From Alcanivorax sp. S6407 (GTDB taxonomy: Bacteria; Pseudomonadota; Gammaproteobacteria; Pseudomonadales; Alcanivoracaceae): a DNA stretch of 64,000 nt. The position numbers were made by a program, and so were the translations under genes. The DNA lies in assembly GCF_023016115.1 (NCBI RefSeq), contig NZ_JALKBH010000002.1, positions 582,624 through 646,623 on the forward strand. Direction: 5' to 3'. This document shows, in pieces, positions 52,843 to 62,172 of the stretch; within the stretch, counting starts at the first letter, position 1; every line of letters starts with the position of its first letter. Under the pieces are notes generated by a model. It did not search any database and had not been told where the DNA came from. It saw only the letters and a program-made list of their open reading frames with translations.

Positions 52843-54099
52843 ATGGATATCCAGCAATACATGCAGCGTCTGGGCGAGCAGGCTCGTCAGGCATCCCGGG
52901 CCATGGCCCGCGCCAGTTCTGGCGACAAGGACAAGGCTCTGACCGCCATTGCCAGCGCCTTGCGCAGCCACCGCAGCGCCATTCTGCAAGCCAATCAGCA
53001 GGATCTGGACAACGGCCGCCAGAACGGCCTGGATGCCGCCCTGCTTGACCGTCTGGAACTGACTCCGGCCCGTTTCGACGGCATGGTGGAAGGTCTGGAG
53101 CAGATCGTCAGCCTGGCCGACCCGGTGGGTACCATCACCGATCTGGCCTACCGCCCGTCCGGTATTCAGGTGGGCAAGATGCGGGTACCGCTGGGTGTCA
53201 TCGGCATCATCTATGAGTCGCGGCCCAATGTGACCATCGACGCCGCCGCCCTGTGCCTGAAATCCGGCAATGCCGCCATCCTGCGCGGCGGCTCCGAGGC
53301 CATTAATGCCAACCAGGCCATCGCCGAGTGCATCCGCATCGGCCTGCGCGATGCCGGCCTGCCAGACACCGCCGTACAGGTAGTGGAAACCACCGACCGC
53401 GCCGCCGTTGGCGAGCTGATCAGCCACCCCGAGTTTGTGGATGTGATCGTTCCCCGTGGCGGCAAGGGCCTGATCGAGCGCATCAGCAACGACGCCCGGG
53501 TACCGGTGATCAAGCACCTGGATGGCAATTGCCATACTTATATCGATGATCAGGCCGATATCACCAAGGCAATCGAAGTGGCCTACAACGCCAAGACCCA
53601 GCGCTACGGCACCTGCAACACCACCGAAACCCTGCTGGTGGCCAACGCCATCGCCGGCCAGGTGTTGCCGCAGCTGGCTGAGCGCTATCTTGAAGCTGGC
53701 GTGGAGCTTCGCGGCTGCGAACTGGCCCGCAGCATTGTCTCTGGCATGAATGAAGCCACAGAGACGGACTGGAGCGAGGAGTTCCTGGCACCGATCCTGG
53801 CGGTGAAGATCGTCAAGGGTATGGATGATGCCATCGAGCACATCAATCGCTACAGCTCCGGGCACACCGAGGCGATCATCACCGAAAACTACACCCGCGC
53901 CCGCCAGTTTCTGACGGAAGTGGATTCCAGCTCGGTGATGGTAAATGCCTCCACCCGCTTCGCGGACGGCTTCGAGTACGGCCTGGGCGCCGAGATCGGC
54001 ATCTCCACCGACAAGATCCACGCCCGTGGTCCGGTGGGACTTGAAGGCCTGACCAGCCAGAAATGGGTGGTGCTGGGTGATGGGCATATCAGGCAATAA
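52843..54099 (+). CDS. proA: gamma-glutamyl phosphate reductase
   Basis: 418 residues, standard length. Aldehyde dehydrogenase-fold protein with [49 protein letters not shown] and the catalytic cysteine region [16 protein letters not shown]. It reduces gamma-glutamyl phosphate to glutamate semialdehyde in proline synthesis. It heads the nadD-rsfS-rlmH-mrdA-rodA group in this genome, as it does in several gammaproteobacteria. Confidence 0.97.
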   Translation: MDIQQYMQRLGEQARQASRAMARASSGDKDKALTAIASALRSHRSAILQANQQDLDNGRQNGLDAALLDRLELTPARFDGMVEGLEQIVSLADPVGTITDLAYRPSGIQVGKMRVPLGVIGIIYESRPNVTIDAAALCLKSGNAAILRGGSEAINANQAIAECIRIGLRDAGLPDTAVQVVETTDRAAVGELISHPEFVDVIVPRGGKGLIERISNDARVPVIKHLDGNCHTYIDDQADITKAIEVAYNAKTQRYGTCNTTETLLVANAIAGQVLPQLAERYLEAGVELRGCELARSIVSGMNEATETDWSEEFLAPILAVKIVKGMDDAIEHINRYSSGHTEAIITENYTRARQFLTEVDSSSVMVNASTRFADGFEYGLGAEIGISTDKIHARGPVGLEGLTSQKWVVLGDGHIRQ

Positions 54100-54105
54100 C
54101 GCTGG

Positions 54106-54133
54106 CACGCTCCACGCAACACGCAACACGCGG
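54106..54133 (+). repeat. degenerate heptad tract, CACGCAA word
   Basis: Units CACGCTC, CACGCAA, CACGCAA, CACGCGG starting 6 bases after the proA stop. The inverted word (GTGCGTGTCGCATGATG) stands at about 54151-54167 and includes the nadD start codon. Confidence 0.8.
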
Positions 54134-54161
54134 TGCCATTTACCAGCGCGGTGCGTGTCGC

Positions 54162-54830
54162 ATGATGTGTGACAGTGTCCCGCTGGTGCTCTTTGGCGGC
54201 ACCTTTGATCCGGTGCATCGTGCCCATATCAGTGCGGCGCGGGCGGTGTCGAAGGTGCTGGGGGATGCCCCTGTGCACCTGCTGCCCAATGCCGTGCCGC
54301 CCCACAAGGCGCAACCCATGGCCGATGGCGAAGAGCGTCTGGCCATGCTGCGGCTGGCCTGCCGGGACTACCCGGAACTGGTGGTGGATGACTGGGAGCT
54401 GCGCCAGGATGGCCCCAGTTACAGCCTCCATACCCTGCGTCACTTCCGGCAACAGAACCCGGAGCGCCCGCTGGTTTTCATGATCGGCGCGGACAGCTTT
54501 GCCACCCTGCACCGCTGGCACCACTGGCAGGATTACGCCCGCCTGTGCCATCTGGCAGTGGTGCCGCGACCGGACTGCGAACTTGCCACCGTTGAAGTGC
54601 AGAGTGCTTTTCCGGAAAGTGATGCCGGCCAGCTGCGCCAGCAGTCCTGCGGGCTGCGGCTGATGCTGAAACGGCCGTTTCTGGATGTCTCGGCCACGGC
54701 CATTCGCGAGGCCCTGCAACAAAAAGGCGACTGCCCGGCTCTGGATCCGGCCGTCAGCGCCCATATTCGCCGTCATCACCTGTATAATGTGGCGAACAAG
54801 ACAACATCAACCAAACACGAGGCACCATGA
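54162..54830 (+). CDS. nadD: nicotinate-nucleotide adenylyltransferase
   Basis: 222 residues. Nucleotidyltransferase motif [11 protein letters not shown] at 12-22, NAVPPHK and the C-terminal VSATAIRE (ISxTxIR). The enzyme makes deamido-NAD from nicotinate mononucleotide. The start codon (ATG at 54162 or 54165) lacks a normal ribosome site and lies in heptad-repeat sequence, so translation may depend on coupling or another context. It overlaps rsfS by 4 bases. Confidence 0.94.
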   Translation: MMCDSVPLVLFGGTFDPVHRAHISAARAVSKVLGDAPVHLLPNAVPPHKAQPMADGEERLAMLRLACRDYPELVVDDWELRQDGPSYSLHTLRHFRQQNPERPLVFMIGADSFATLHRWHHWQDYARLCHLAVVPRPDCELATVEVQSAFPESDAGQLRQQSCGLRLMLKRPFLDVSATAIREALQQKGDCPALDPAVSAHIRRHHLYNVANKTTSTKHEAP

Positions 54831-55189
54831 GCGCAGACACCCCGATTCTGTCCCTGGTCATCAACGCCCTGGAAGAACTGAAAGCCCAGAAAATTACCGA
54901 ACTGGATGTGCGCGACATGACCAGCATGGCAGATCACATGGTGATTGCCAGCGGCACCTCCAACCGCCACGTCAAGGCCCTGGCCGACAACGTGATTGAT
55001 GCAGCCAAACAGGCCGGCCATCCCCCCATCGGCAGTGAAGGCGAGGATACCGGCGAATGGATCCTGGTGGATCTCGGCGATGTCATCGTGCATCTGATGC
55101 TGCCGGCCACCCGCGAGTTCTACGATCTGGAGCGCCTGTGGCGTAACCCGGATCACCACCCGGATCGCAGCCAGGACCAAGACGCCTGA
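54827..55189 (+). CDS. rsfS: ribosomal silencing factor RsfS
   Basis: 120 residues. The family core is complete: [42 protein letters not shown], then [34 protein letters not shown]. RsfS binds uL14 of the large subunit and blocks subunit joining during starvation. Its ATG overlaps the nadD stop (ATGA). Confidence 0.97.
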   Translation: MSADTPILSLVINALEELKAQKITELDVRDMTSMADHMVIASGTSNRHVKALADNVIDAAKQAGHPPIGSEGEDTGEWILVDLGDVIVHLMLPATREFYDLERLWRNPDHHPDRSQDQDA

Positions 55190-55192
55190 GCC

Positions 55193-55663
55193 ATGCGCAT
55201 CTTTCTGCTGGCAGTGGGCACCCGTATGCCTGGCTGGGTCACTGAAGGGTTTGCCGAGTACCAGAAGCGCATGCCGCCAGACATGCGCCTGGAGCTGGAA
55301 GAAATCCCCATGCCCAAACGCAGCAAGGGAGACACGACCAGCCAGATCCGCAGCGAAGCCGAGGCCATCCGCAAACGGCTGGAAAAACACCCTGGCGCCA
55401 AGGTGGTAGCACTGGAAGTGCTGGGTCGAGCACTGGACACCCCCGCGCTCAGCCGTAAACTGGGTGAACTGAAGGATCTGGGACAAGATCTGGTTATTCT
55501 GGTCGGCGGCCCCGATGGGCTCTGTGCCGAACTGTCCGCCAGCGCCCATGAACGCTGGAGCCTCTCCAAGCTGACCCTGCCGCACCCGCTGGTGCGGGTA
55601 TTGTTGGCCGAGCAGCTCTACCGTGGCTGGACGCTGCTGACCGGCCACCCCTATCATCGCTGA
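55193..55663 (+). CDS. rlmH: 23S rRNA (pseudouridine1915-N3)-methyltransferase RlmH
   Basis: 156 residues. The SPOUT-type knot region is present: LVILVGGPDGL and the C-terminal LSKLTLPHPLVRVLLAEQLYRGWTLLTGHPYHR. RlmH methylates pseudouridine 1915 in helix 69 of 23S rRNA. It starts 3 bases after the rsfS stop, in the conserved order. Confidence 0.97.
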   Translation: MRIFLLAVGTRMPGWVTEGFAEYQKRMPPDMRLELEEIPMPKRSKGDTTSQIRSEAEAIRKRLEKHPGAKVVALEVLGRALDTPALSRKLGELKDLGQDLVILVGGPDGLCAELSASAHERWSLSKLTLPHPLVRVLLAEQLYRGWTLLTGHPYHR

Positions 55664-55692
55664 CCTTTATATGAGTGTGCGCTAACGCCAAC

Positions 55693-57612
55693 ATGCGTCG
55701 ACCGTTAACCCTGAAAGACCACCATCATGAACAGCGCATATTTGGCGTGCGCCTGGTCGTGGGCGTCTTTCTTGTGCTGCTGCTCACCGGCATCCTGGTC
55801 AGCCGCATGGTCTGGCTACAGATTTTTGAACACAGCCGCTACACCACCCTCAGTGATAACAACCGGGTGCAGACCCAGGCCGTATCCCCGCCGCGGGGGC
55901 TGATCACCGACCGGGACGGGATCATCCTGGCGGAAAACCGACCGGACTTTTCTCTGGAAGTGATCATCGAGCAGACCCATGATCTGGATGATCTTCTGGT
56001 GGAGGTTGCCAAGCTGGTAGAGCTGGATGAAGGCGACCTGGAGCGTTTCGAAAAACGCCGCCGGGCCGCCCGCCGTCCCTGGGAACCGGTACCCCTCCGT
56101 GGCCGACTCACGGAGGAGGAAATCGCCCGCCTGGTCGTCAACCAGCATCGCCTGCAAGGCTTGCGGATTTCTGCAGACCCGGTACGGCACTATCCTCATG
56201 ACATCCTGTTCTCCCATGTGATCGGCTACGTGAACCGCATCAATGCCCAGGATCTGGATGCCATGAACCTGGACCAACAACGGGACTATGCTGGCACGCA
56301 TTTCTATGGCCGTACCGGCATCGAGCGATTCTATGAAGATCGCCTGCACGGCGGGGTGGGCTACCGTCAGGTAGAGACCAATGCCCGCGGTCGTATCCTG
56401 CGGGTGCTGGAAGAACAGCCGCCCGTGCCGGGCCAGGATCTGCGCCTGCGCCTCTCCATGCGCGTTCAGCAAGCCGCCTACGATGCGCTGGGCGACCGCC
56501 GCGGCGCCGTCGTCGCCATCGATCCCCGCGACGGCAGCGTGCTTGCCTTTGTCAGTCGCCCCGGTTTCAACCCCAACCTGTTCGTCACCGGTATCTCTCA
56601 CAAGGATTACTCTGCGTACCGCAACGACCATGACAACCCGCTGTTCAACCGGGCCCTGCAGGGCCGCTACCCGCCCGGCTCCACCATCAAGCCGATGCTC
56701 GGTCTGGCCGGACTGGATGCTGGCGTCACCAACTGGCAGCGCAGCATTCGGGACCCGGGCTACTATCAGCTGGAAAACGACCCCCATCGTTACCGCGACT
56801 GGAAGCGCTGGGGGCACGGCCGCGTGGATCTGCACCTGGCGGTAGTACAGTCCTGCGATACCTACTTTTACGACATGGGTTTCAAGCTGGGCATTGATCG
56901 CATGCACGACTACATGAACCAGTTTTCGATCGGGCAGACCACCGGCATTGATCTGGACAATGAGTCCCAGGGCCTGATGCCCTCCAAGCAATGGAAGAAA
57001 GCGTTCCGCAATCGCCCCTGGTTCCACGGTGATACCATCAACGCCAGTATTGGCCAGGGTTTTGTGTTGGCCACCCCTCTGCAGCTGGCTACCGCCACAG
57101 CAATCACCGCCAACCATGGCAAACAGGTGATCCCCACGCTGGCCGGCGAGCGGCAGGAAGTGGAACGAACCGATTTGATACTGCAGGACGAAAGCAACTG
57201 GGAAAAGATGACCAATGCCATGGTGGATGTGACCGGCCCCAAGGGCACTGCCCGCATCATGGCGGTGGACGCCCAATACCCCATCGCCGCCAAATCCGGC
57301 ACCGCCCAGGTGTTTTCCGTGGGCCAGGACGAGACCTATAACGAAGATGAACTGGCCGAGCGCATGCTGGATCACGCCCTGATGGTCTCCTTTGCCCCGG
57401 CGGACAAACCCGCCATCGCTGTGGCCGTGCTGGTGGAAAACGGCCGCCATGGCGGCTCCACGGCAGGCCCCGTGGCCCGGGAAGTCATGGATGCCTGGTT
57501 GCTTGACGACGCCGGCAAGCTGAACGTGCCAACAATATTTGCCGATCAGGTCAGCGCGGAACAGGAACCGGCTGCTGACAGCAGCGACGCCGCCAGCAAG
57601 GAGACCCCATGA
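55693..57612 (+). CDS. mrdA: penicillin-binding protein 2 (elongation transpeptidase)
   Basis: 639 residues from the ATG at 55693, chosen because MRRPLTLKDHHHEQRIF aligns with the start of pseudomonad PBP2; a GTG at 55675 is also in frame. One membrane anchor (about 19-40), a PBP dimerisation domain (65-240), then the transpeptidase with PPGSTIKPM (active Ser), SCD in VQSCDTYFY and AAKSGTAQVF (KSG). It crosslinks lateral-wall peptidoglycan with RodA. The rodA start overlaps its stop (ATGA). Confidence 0.96.
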   Translation: MRRPLTLKDHHHEQRIFGVRLVVGVFLVLLLTGILVSRMVWLQIFEHSRYTTLSDNNRVQTQAVSPPRGLITDRDGIILAENRPDFSLEVIIEQTHDLDDLLVEVAKLVELDEGDLERFEKRRRAARRPWEPVPLRGRLTEEEIARLVVNQHRLQGLRISADPVRHYPHDILFSHVIGYVNRINAQDLDAMNLDQQRDYAGTHFYGRTGIERFYEDRLHGGVGYRQVETNARGRILRVLEEQPPVPGQDLRLRLSMRVQQAAYDALGDRRGAVVAIDPRDGSVLAFVSRPGFNPNLFVTGISHKDYSAYRNDHDNPLFNRALQGRYPPGSTIKPMLGLAGLDAGVTNWQRSIRDPGYYQLENDPHRYRDWKRWGHGRVDLHLAVVQSCDTYFYDMGFKLGIDRMHDYMNQFSIGQTTGIDLDNESQGLMPSKQWKKAFRNRPWFHGDTINASIGQGFVLATPLQLATATAITANHGKQVIPTLAGERQEVERTDLILQDESNWEKMTNAMVDVTGPKGTARIMAVDAQYPIAAKSGTAQVFSVGQDETYNEDELAERMLDHALMVSFAPADKPAIAVAVLVENGRHGGSTAGPVAREVMDAWLLDDAGKLNVPTIFADQVSAEQEPAADSSDAASKETP

Positions 57613-58754
57613 GCCAGCGCGAATTTTTCCGCCAGATGCCGGGGCAGAGCGGCGCGTCCCTGTCTCCCGGTCTGGCCGAGCGAATTCATCTCGATGCCCC
57701 CCTGCTGGCTGGCCTGCTGCTGCTCATGCTCGGCGGCCTCACGGTGCTATACAGCGCCGGCGGCGAAAGCATGGAACTGGTCATCCGCCAGTGCATCCGC
57801 TTTGGTGCCGGCCTCACCGCCATGTTTGTGCTCGCCCAGTTCCCACCCCGCAGTTACCGTTTCTGGGCTCCGGTTATTTACACCATCGGCCTGGTCCTGC
57901 TGGTACTGGTATTGGTGGCAGGCACTGAAGCCAAGGGCGCACAACGCTGGCTGTCCATTCCTGGTCTGGGGCGTTTCCAGCCTTCGGAAGTGATGAAACT
58001 GGCGGTACCTGCCATGGTCGCCTGGTTCTTCAGTGAACGCACCCTGCCTCCCAAACTGATTGATGTGGTCGGCGCCCTGCTTCTGCTCGGTCTGCCCGCC
58101 ATGCTCATTGGCCTGCAGCCGGACCTCGGCACCGCCATCCTGATTGCTGCCAGTGGCCTGGTGGTGCTGTTCATGGCTGGCCTGTCCTGGCGCCTGATTG
58201 CGGTGGCCGTCATTGTGGTCGTCACTGCCGCGCCGCTGATGTACTTCTTCGTGATGCATGATTACCAGCGCAACCGGGTAGACACTTTTTTGAACCCGGA
58301 AGCGGATCCGCGGGGAACTGGATGGAACATTATCCAGTCCAAGACAGCAATCGGCTCCGGCGGCATAGACGGCAAGGGCTGGCTGGATGGCACCCAGTCG
58401 CGACTGGATTTCCTGCCCGAATCCTCCACCGACTTCATCCTCGCGGTACTCAGTGAAGAGTTCGGGCTGATTGGAGTGTGCGTGCTGCTGATCATGTACC
58501 TGATCATTGTCGGGCGAGGGTTTTTCATCAGCTGGCAGGCGCAGGACACCTTTTCCCGATTACTGGGATCGAGCCTGACCATGACGTTCTTTATCTACGT
58601 GTTCGTCAACATGGGCATGGTGACCGGACTGATGCCCGTGGTGGGAGTACCCCTGCCGCTGGTAAGTTATGGCGGCACCTCCATCGTGACGTTGCTGGCC
58701 AGCTTCGGGATGCTGATGTCGATCCAGACCCACCGCCGGCTGATTGGATATTGA
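57609..58754 (+). CDS. rodA: rod shape-determining SEDS glycosyltransferase RodA
   Basis: 381 residues with about ten membrane segments. SEDS motifs include GLQPDLGTAILI, the GTGWNIIQSKTAIGSGGIDGKGWLDGTQSRLDFLPESSTDFILAVLSEEFGLIG loop and GVPLPLVSYGGTSIVTLL near the end. RodA polymerises glycan strands during elongation with PBP2. AAGGAGACCCC is its ribosome site, and it overlaps mrdA by 4 bases. Confidence 0.97.
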   Translation: MSQREFFRQMPGQSGASLSPGLAERIHLDAPLLAGLLLLMLGGLTVLYSAGGESMELVIRQCIRFGAGLTAMFVLAQFPPRSYRFWAPVIYTIGLVLLVLVLVAGTEAKGAQRWLSIPGLGRFQPSEVMKLAVPAMVAWFFSERTLPPKLIDVVGALLLLGLPAMLIGLQPDLGTAILIAASGLVVLFMAGLSWRLIAVAVIVVVTAAPLMYFFVMHDYQRNRVDTFLNPEADPRGTGWNIIQSKTAIGSGGIDGKGWLDGTQSRLDFLPESSTDFILAVLSEEFGLIGVCVLLIMYLIIVGRGFFISWQAQDTFSRLLGSSLTMTFFIYVFVNMGMVTGLMPVVGVPLPLVSYGGTSIVTLLASFGMLMSIQTHRRLIGY

Positions 58755-58755
58755 C

Positions 58756-58783
58756 GATACGCTGCACGCTTCACTCGACATGC
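58756..58783 (+). repeat. weak heptad tract
   Basis: GATACGC, TGCACGC, TTCACTC, GACATGC in the rodA-mltB gap. The words are less alike than elsewhere, so this is a low-confidence member of the heptad class. Confidence 0.4.
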
Positions 58784-58817
58784 GGAGCAGCAAAAAAGAC
58801 AACAAGGAGTAATCGCT

Positions 58818-59867
58818 TTGCGGCGTATTCATCAAGGCATTATCGGTACCCTGTTTTCCCTCTCCGCGCTCACCGCCCAGGCAGAACTGGAGCATACCTG
58901 TCCGGAAAACAGTGCCTACCTGGAACGGCCTGCGGCCAAAACCATGATCGCCGATCTGGTCAAACAGGGCCTGGACGAGCAACGCATTCGTACCGTATTG
59001 GGTAGTGCGGAATGCCAGCCGAAGATTCTCGAATCCATTGCCCGACCAGCGGAAAAGACGCACACATGGGCCACTTACCAAAAGATCTTCCTGCAGGAGA
59101 GCCGGGTACAGAAAGGAGTGGAATTTGCCAACACCCACGCCGACACCCTGACCCGCGCGGAGCAGACCTACGGCGTGCCGCGGGAGATCATCCTTGCCAT
59201 CATTGGCGTGGAAACCCGCTATGGTCAGCACATGGGCACCTACCGGGTGGTTGATGCCCTTGCCACCCTGGGTTTTGACTACCCGCCGCGCAGCACGTTT
59301 TTCGCCAAACAGCTGAAAGCACTGTTCGAGCTGGAACAACAGGCCCATATTGATGCCGACAGCATCACAGGATCCTATGCCGGCGCCATGGGCTTCGGCC
59401 AATTTATCCCCACCAGCTACCAGGCCTTCGCGGTGGATTTCGACAATGATGGCGTCACCGATCTGGTCAACAACCCGGTAGATGCCATCGGCTCCGTGGC
59501 CAACTATTTCAGCGAACACAAATGGACCCCGGGCCTGCCTGTGGCTGCCCGGGCGCAACTCAAGGGCCAGGGCTTCAAGCCGCTTGCCAAGAAAGGCTAC
59601 AAGCCCGGCTTTACTCTGGCCGAGGCCAGCCAGGCCGGCGTCACCCCACTGAGCTGTGACGCTGCCATCACCAGCGAATACTGCTTTGACCTCCCCGACA
59701 ACACCCGCGTCGCCTTGCTCGATCTGCAAGGCACTGACGGCGCCGAGTTCTGGTTGGCCACTGACAATTTCTATACCATCACCCGCTACAACCACAGTCG
59801 CCTCTACGCCATGGCCGTGCTACAACTGTCCCGACAGCTGGCCGCCGCGCTGGAGAACACGCAATGA
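58818..59867 (+). CDS. mltB: lytic murein transglycosylase B
   Basis: 349 residues. The start is a TTG with AAGGAG eight bases upstream. Signal peptide 1-22. MltB motifs: AIIGVETRYGQHMGTYRVVDALATLGFDYPPR with the catalytic glutamate in GVETRYG, and GAMGFGQFIPTSYQAFAVDFDNDG. It cleaves the MurNAc-GlcNAc bond, forming anhydro ends, in the periplasm. No lipobox is seen, so it may be a soluble form. It overlaps rlpA by 4 bases. Confidence 0.95.
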   Translation: MRRIHQGIIGTLFSLSALTAQAELEHTCPENSAYLERPAAKTMIADLVKQGLDEQRIRTVLGSAECQPKILESIARPAEKTHTWATYQKIFLQESRVQKGVEFANTHADTLTRAEQTYGVPREIILAIIGVETRYGQHMGTYRVVDALATLGFDYPPRSTFFAKQLKALFELEQQAHIDADSITGSYAGAMGFGQFIPTSYQAFAVDFDNDGVTDLVNNPVDAIGSVANYFSEHKWTPGLPVAARAQLKGQGFKPLAKKGYKPGFTLAEASQAGVTPLSCDAAITSEYCFDLPDNTRVALLDLQGTDGAEFWLATDNFYTITRYNHSRLYAMAVLQLSRQLAAALENTQ

Positions 59868-60739
59868 AACGCCTGGTAACCCTGGTCACCGCTAGCGCCC
59901 TGTTTAGCGCCTGTGCAACGGCCCCGCCCCCTTCGGGCAGCCAGAAGGATCCCAATGGCGCCCCGGGTTCCGATCGTTACAGCCTGCAACAGGACACCGC
60001 TCCCCATGAGCAGCGTGACGTATCCGCCCTGCCCGAGCCTGTGCCAAAGCAGGAGCCGCGCAGCAAGTACGGCAACATGGACAGCTACAGCGTGTGGGGA
60101 AAAACCTACCACGTGCTGCCGAATGCCGAGGGTTACGTAGCAGAGGGCAATGCGTCCTGGTATGGACAGAAATTCCATGGTCACCGCACCTCCAGCGGTG
60201 AGGCCTTCGACATGTACCAGTTCACTGCCGCCCACAAGAGTCTGCCGCTACCGACCTACGTGCGCGTCACCAACCTGGACAACGGCAAGAATCTGATCGT
60301 TCGCGTCAATGATCGCGGCCCCTTCCATGACAACCGCATCATCGACCTGTCCTGGGCCGCCGCTGTGCGCCTGGGTATCGAGCAGGCAGGCACCGGGCGG
60401 GTCCGTGTCGAAGCGCTCAGCCCCAGCAACACGGGTAGCGGTGGCAGTACCGTACCCACCGCCGTGCGCGCTGCTGTGGACAGCCCACCGCCGAGCACCG
60501 CCAGCACCCCGCTCACCGAACAGCTTTACCTGCAGGCTGGCGCCTTCCAGGATCGCAGCAGTGCAGAGCGCTTGCGCCAGTCCCTGCGTGAACAACTTGG
60601 ACTGGAAGCCGAAATCCGCGAGCAGCAAGCACTGTTTCGGGTGTGGCTGGGCCCCTATCGGGACGACAGCAGCCGCCAGCAGATGCGCCAGCAGGTTGCC
60701 GATGCGGGCTTTGACCGCCCCATGCCGGTGAAGCCGTAA
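59864..60739 (+). CDS. rlpA: septal ring lytic transglycosylase RlpA with SPOR domain
   Basis: 291 residues. Lipobox LFSAC. The double-psi beta-barrel domain (about 80-190) contains EGNASWYGQKFHGHRTSSGEAFDMYQFTAAHKSLPLPTYVRVTN and RVNDRGPFHDNRIIDLSWAAA. A C-terminal SPOR domain (about 220-291, LYLQAGAFQDRSSAERL) targets denuded glycans at the septum. It follows mltB with an ATGA overlap and keeps the conserved position before dacA. Confidence 0.95.
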   Translation: MKRLVTLVTASALFSACATAPPPSGSQKDPNGAPGSDRYSLQQDTAPHEQRDVSALPEPVPKQEPRSKYGNMDSYSVWGKTYHVLPNAEGYVAEGNASWYGQKFHGHRTSSGEAFDMYQFTAAHKSLPLPTYVRVTNLDNGKNLIVRVNDRGPFHDNRIIDLSWAAAVRLGIEQAGTGRVRVEALSPSNTGSGGSTVPTAVRAAVDSPPPSTASTPLTEQLYLQAGAFQDRSSAERLRQSLREQLGLEAEIREQQALFRVWLGPYRDDSSRQQMRQQVADAGFDRPMPVKP

Positions 60740-60963
60740 TATCCTCTAGCCGTGATGCATCGTCCTACAACAGTGACCGGGCGGTACAAATTCTGACACC
60801 CAGGCCCTAAAATGCGCCCATCATCAGGTCATGGGACGGTGTCATTAAGGTACCGCACCCGGCAATCGGGGAATTATTTGCGATTTTCGTGTCAAATCCC
60901 TGCAAACCGGCCCTTTTACCTATTCATTTTGTCAGGAAGACAAGGAACTACAGGCAGATAACC

Positions 60964-62124
60964 ATGCGCTCCCAGTCGATACGCAGCTCTTTTTTTGTTC
61001 TTTTTGCTTTTATTGGTTCTCTCATGACCGTGCAGGCCAGCGCCAGCATGGTACCCCGAGCTCCGCAGATTGATGCCCGCGGTTATCTGCTGATGGATGC
61101 AGCCAGCGGCCGCATCATCGTCGAGCACAACGCCGAGCAACGCCTGCCTCCGGCCAGTCTGACCAAGATGATGACCGCCTATATTGCTGAAGCCGAACTG
61201 CAGAAAGGCAATTTGTCGGAAGACGACATGGCGCCAGTGAGCGTCAAGGCCTGGCGCATGGGCGGTTCCAAGATGTTCATCAAGGAAGGAACCCGGGTCA
61301 GTGTCGGCGACTTGCTCAAGGGCATCATCATCCAGTCCGGCAACGATGCCAGTGTGGCCATGGCCGAGTTTGTGGCGGGCTCTGAAGACGCCTTTGCAGA
61401 CCTGATGAATCAGCACGCCCGTCGCCTGGGGATGCACAGCACCCATTTCATGAACGCCACCGGCTGGCCGGCAGAGAATCATTTCACCACAGCCAAAGAC
61501 ATGGCCACCCTGGCCCGCGCCATCGTTCGTGACTTCCCGGAGCATTACGACACCTATGCCCAGAAGGAATTTACCTACAATGGCATCACCCAGCAGAACC
61601 GCAACCTGCTGCTGTGGCGCGACGAGCGTGTGGATGGCCTGAAAACCGGCCACACCGAAGAGGCCGGTTACTGCCTGGTGTCATCCGCCAAGGACGGTGA
61701 CATGCGCCTGATCGCCGTGGTCATGGGCACCGACTCGGAAGGCGCCCGTGCCCGGGAATCCCAGAAGCTGCTCACCTACGGCTTCCGCTTCTTCGAAACC
61801 TACAAGGCCTACAGTGCCGGCGATATCCTCGATACCGCAGAACTGTGGATGGGTGAACAGCGTGAGGTCCGCCTCGGTCTGGCTGAAGACCTGATTCTCA
61901 CCATTCCCAAGGAAAGCCACGAAAACCTGAAGGCCGAAGTCACGGTGAACCCGCAGCTGCAGGCGCCCATCAATCAGGGTCAACAGTACGGCACCGTAAC
62001 CGTGCGCATGGACAACGAAGTCCTGGTGGAAAAACCACTGGTAGCATTGGAAAGCATTGAGGAAGCCGGTTTTCTGACCAAAATCTGGCACCACATCCTG
62101 ATGTTCTTCCAGAGCCTGTTCTAA
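60964..62124 (+). CDS. dacA: D-alanyl-D-alanine carboxypeptidase (PBP5/6 type)
   Basis: 386 residues from the ATG at 60964; the frame is open to 60889. Signal peptide about 1-29. Catalytic motifs PASLTKM (SxxK), SGNDAS (SxN) and LKTGHT (KTG). A C-terminal PBP5_C beta domain (about 275-365) and a final amphipathic/hydrophobic helix (FLTKIWHHILMFFQSLF) for membrane attachment follow. It trims the terminal D-alanine of peptidoglycan stem peptides. Confidence 0.96.
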   Translation: MRSQSIRSSFFVLFAFIGSLMTVQASASMVPRAPQIDARGYLLMDAASGRIIVEHNAEQRLPPASLTKMMTAYIAEAELQKGNLSEDDMAPVSVKAWRMGGSKMFIKEGTRVSVGDLLKGIIIQSGNDASVAMAEFVAGSEDAFADLMNQHARRLGMHSTHFMNATGWPAENHFTTAKDMATLARAIVRDFPEHYDTYAQKEFTYNGITQQNRNLLLWRDERVDGLKTGHTEEAGYCLVSSAKDGDMRLIAVVMGTDSEGARARESQKLLTYGFRFFETYKAYSAGDILDTAELWMGEQREVRLGLAEDLILTIPKESHENLKAEVTVNPQLQAPINQGQQYGTVTVRMDNEVLVEKPLVALESIEEAGFLTKIWHHILMFFQSLF

Positions 62125-62134
62125 ACATTGCCGT

Positions 62135-62157
62135 GGGTGCCGGCCACGCCGGCACCC
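62135..62157. terminator. strong stem-loop between dacA and the aminotransferase gene
   Basis: GGGTGCCGGC and GCCGGCACCC pair perfectly around CAC. There is no T-run, so it may act as an attenuator or RNA-stability element rather than a full terminator. Confidence 0.55.
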
Positions 62158-62172
62158 CAACCGGGAAAGCCC

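Noticed and set aside
55816-57450. 544-codon minus-strand frame opposite mrdA
   Set aside because: Antisense composition, no ribosome site, and mrdA is unmistakable on the other strand.
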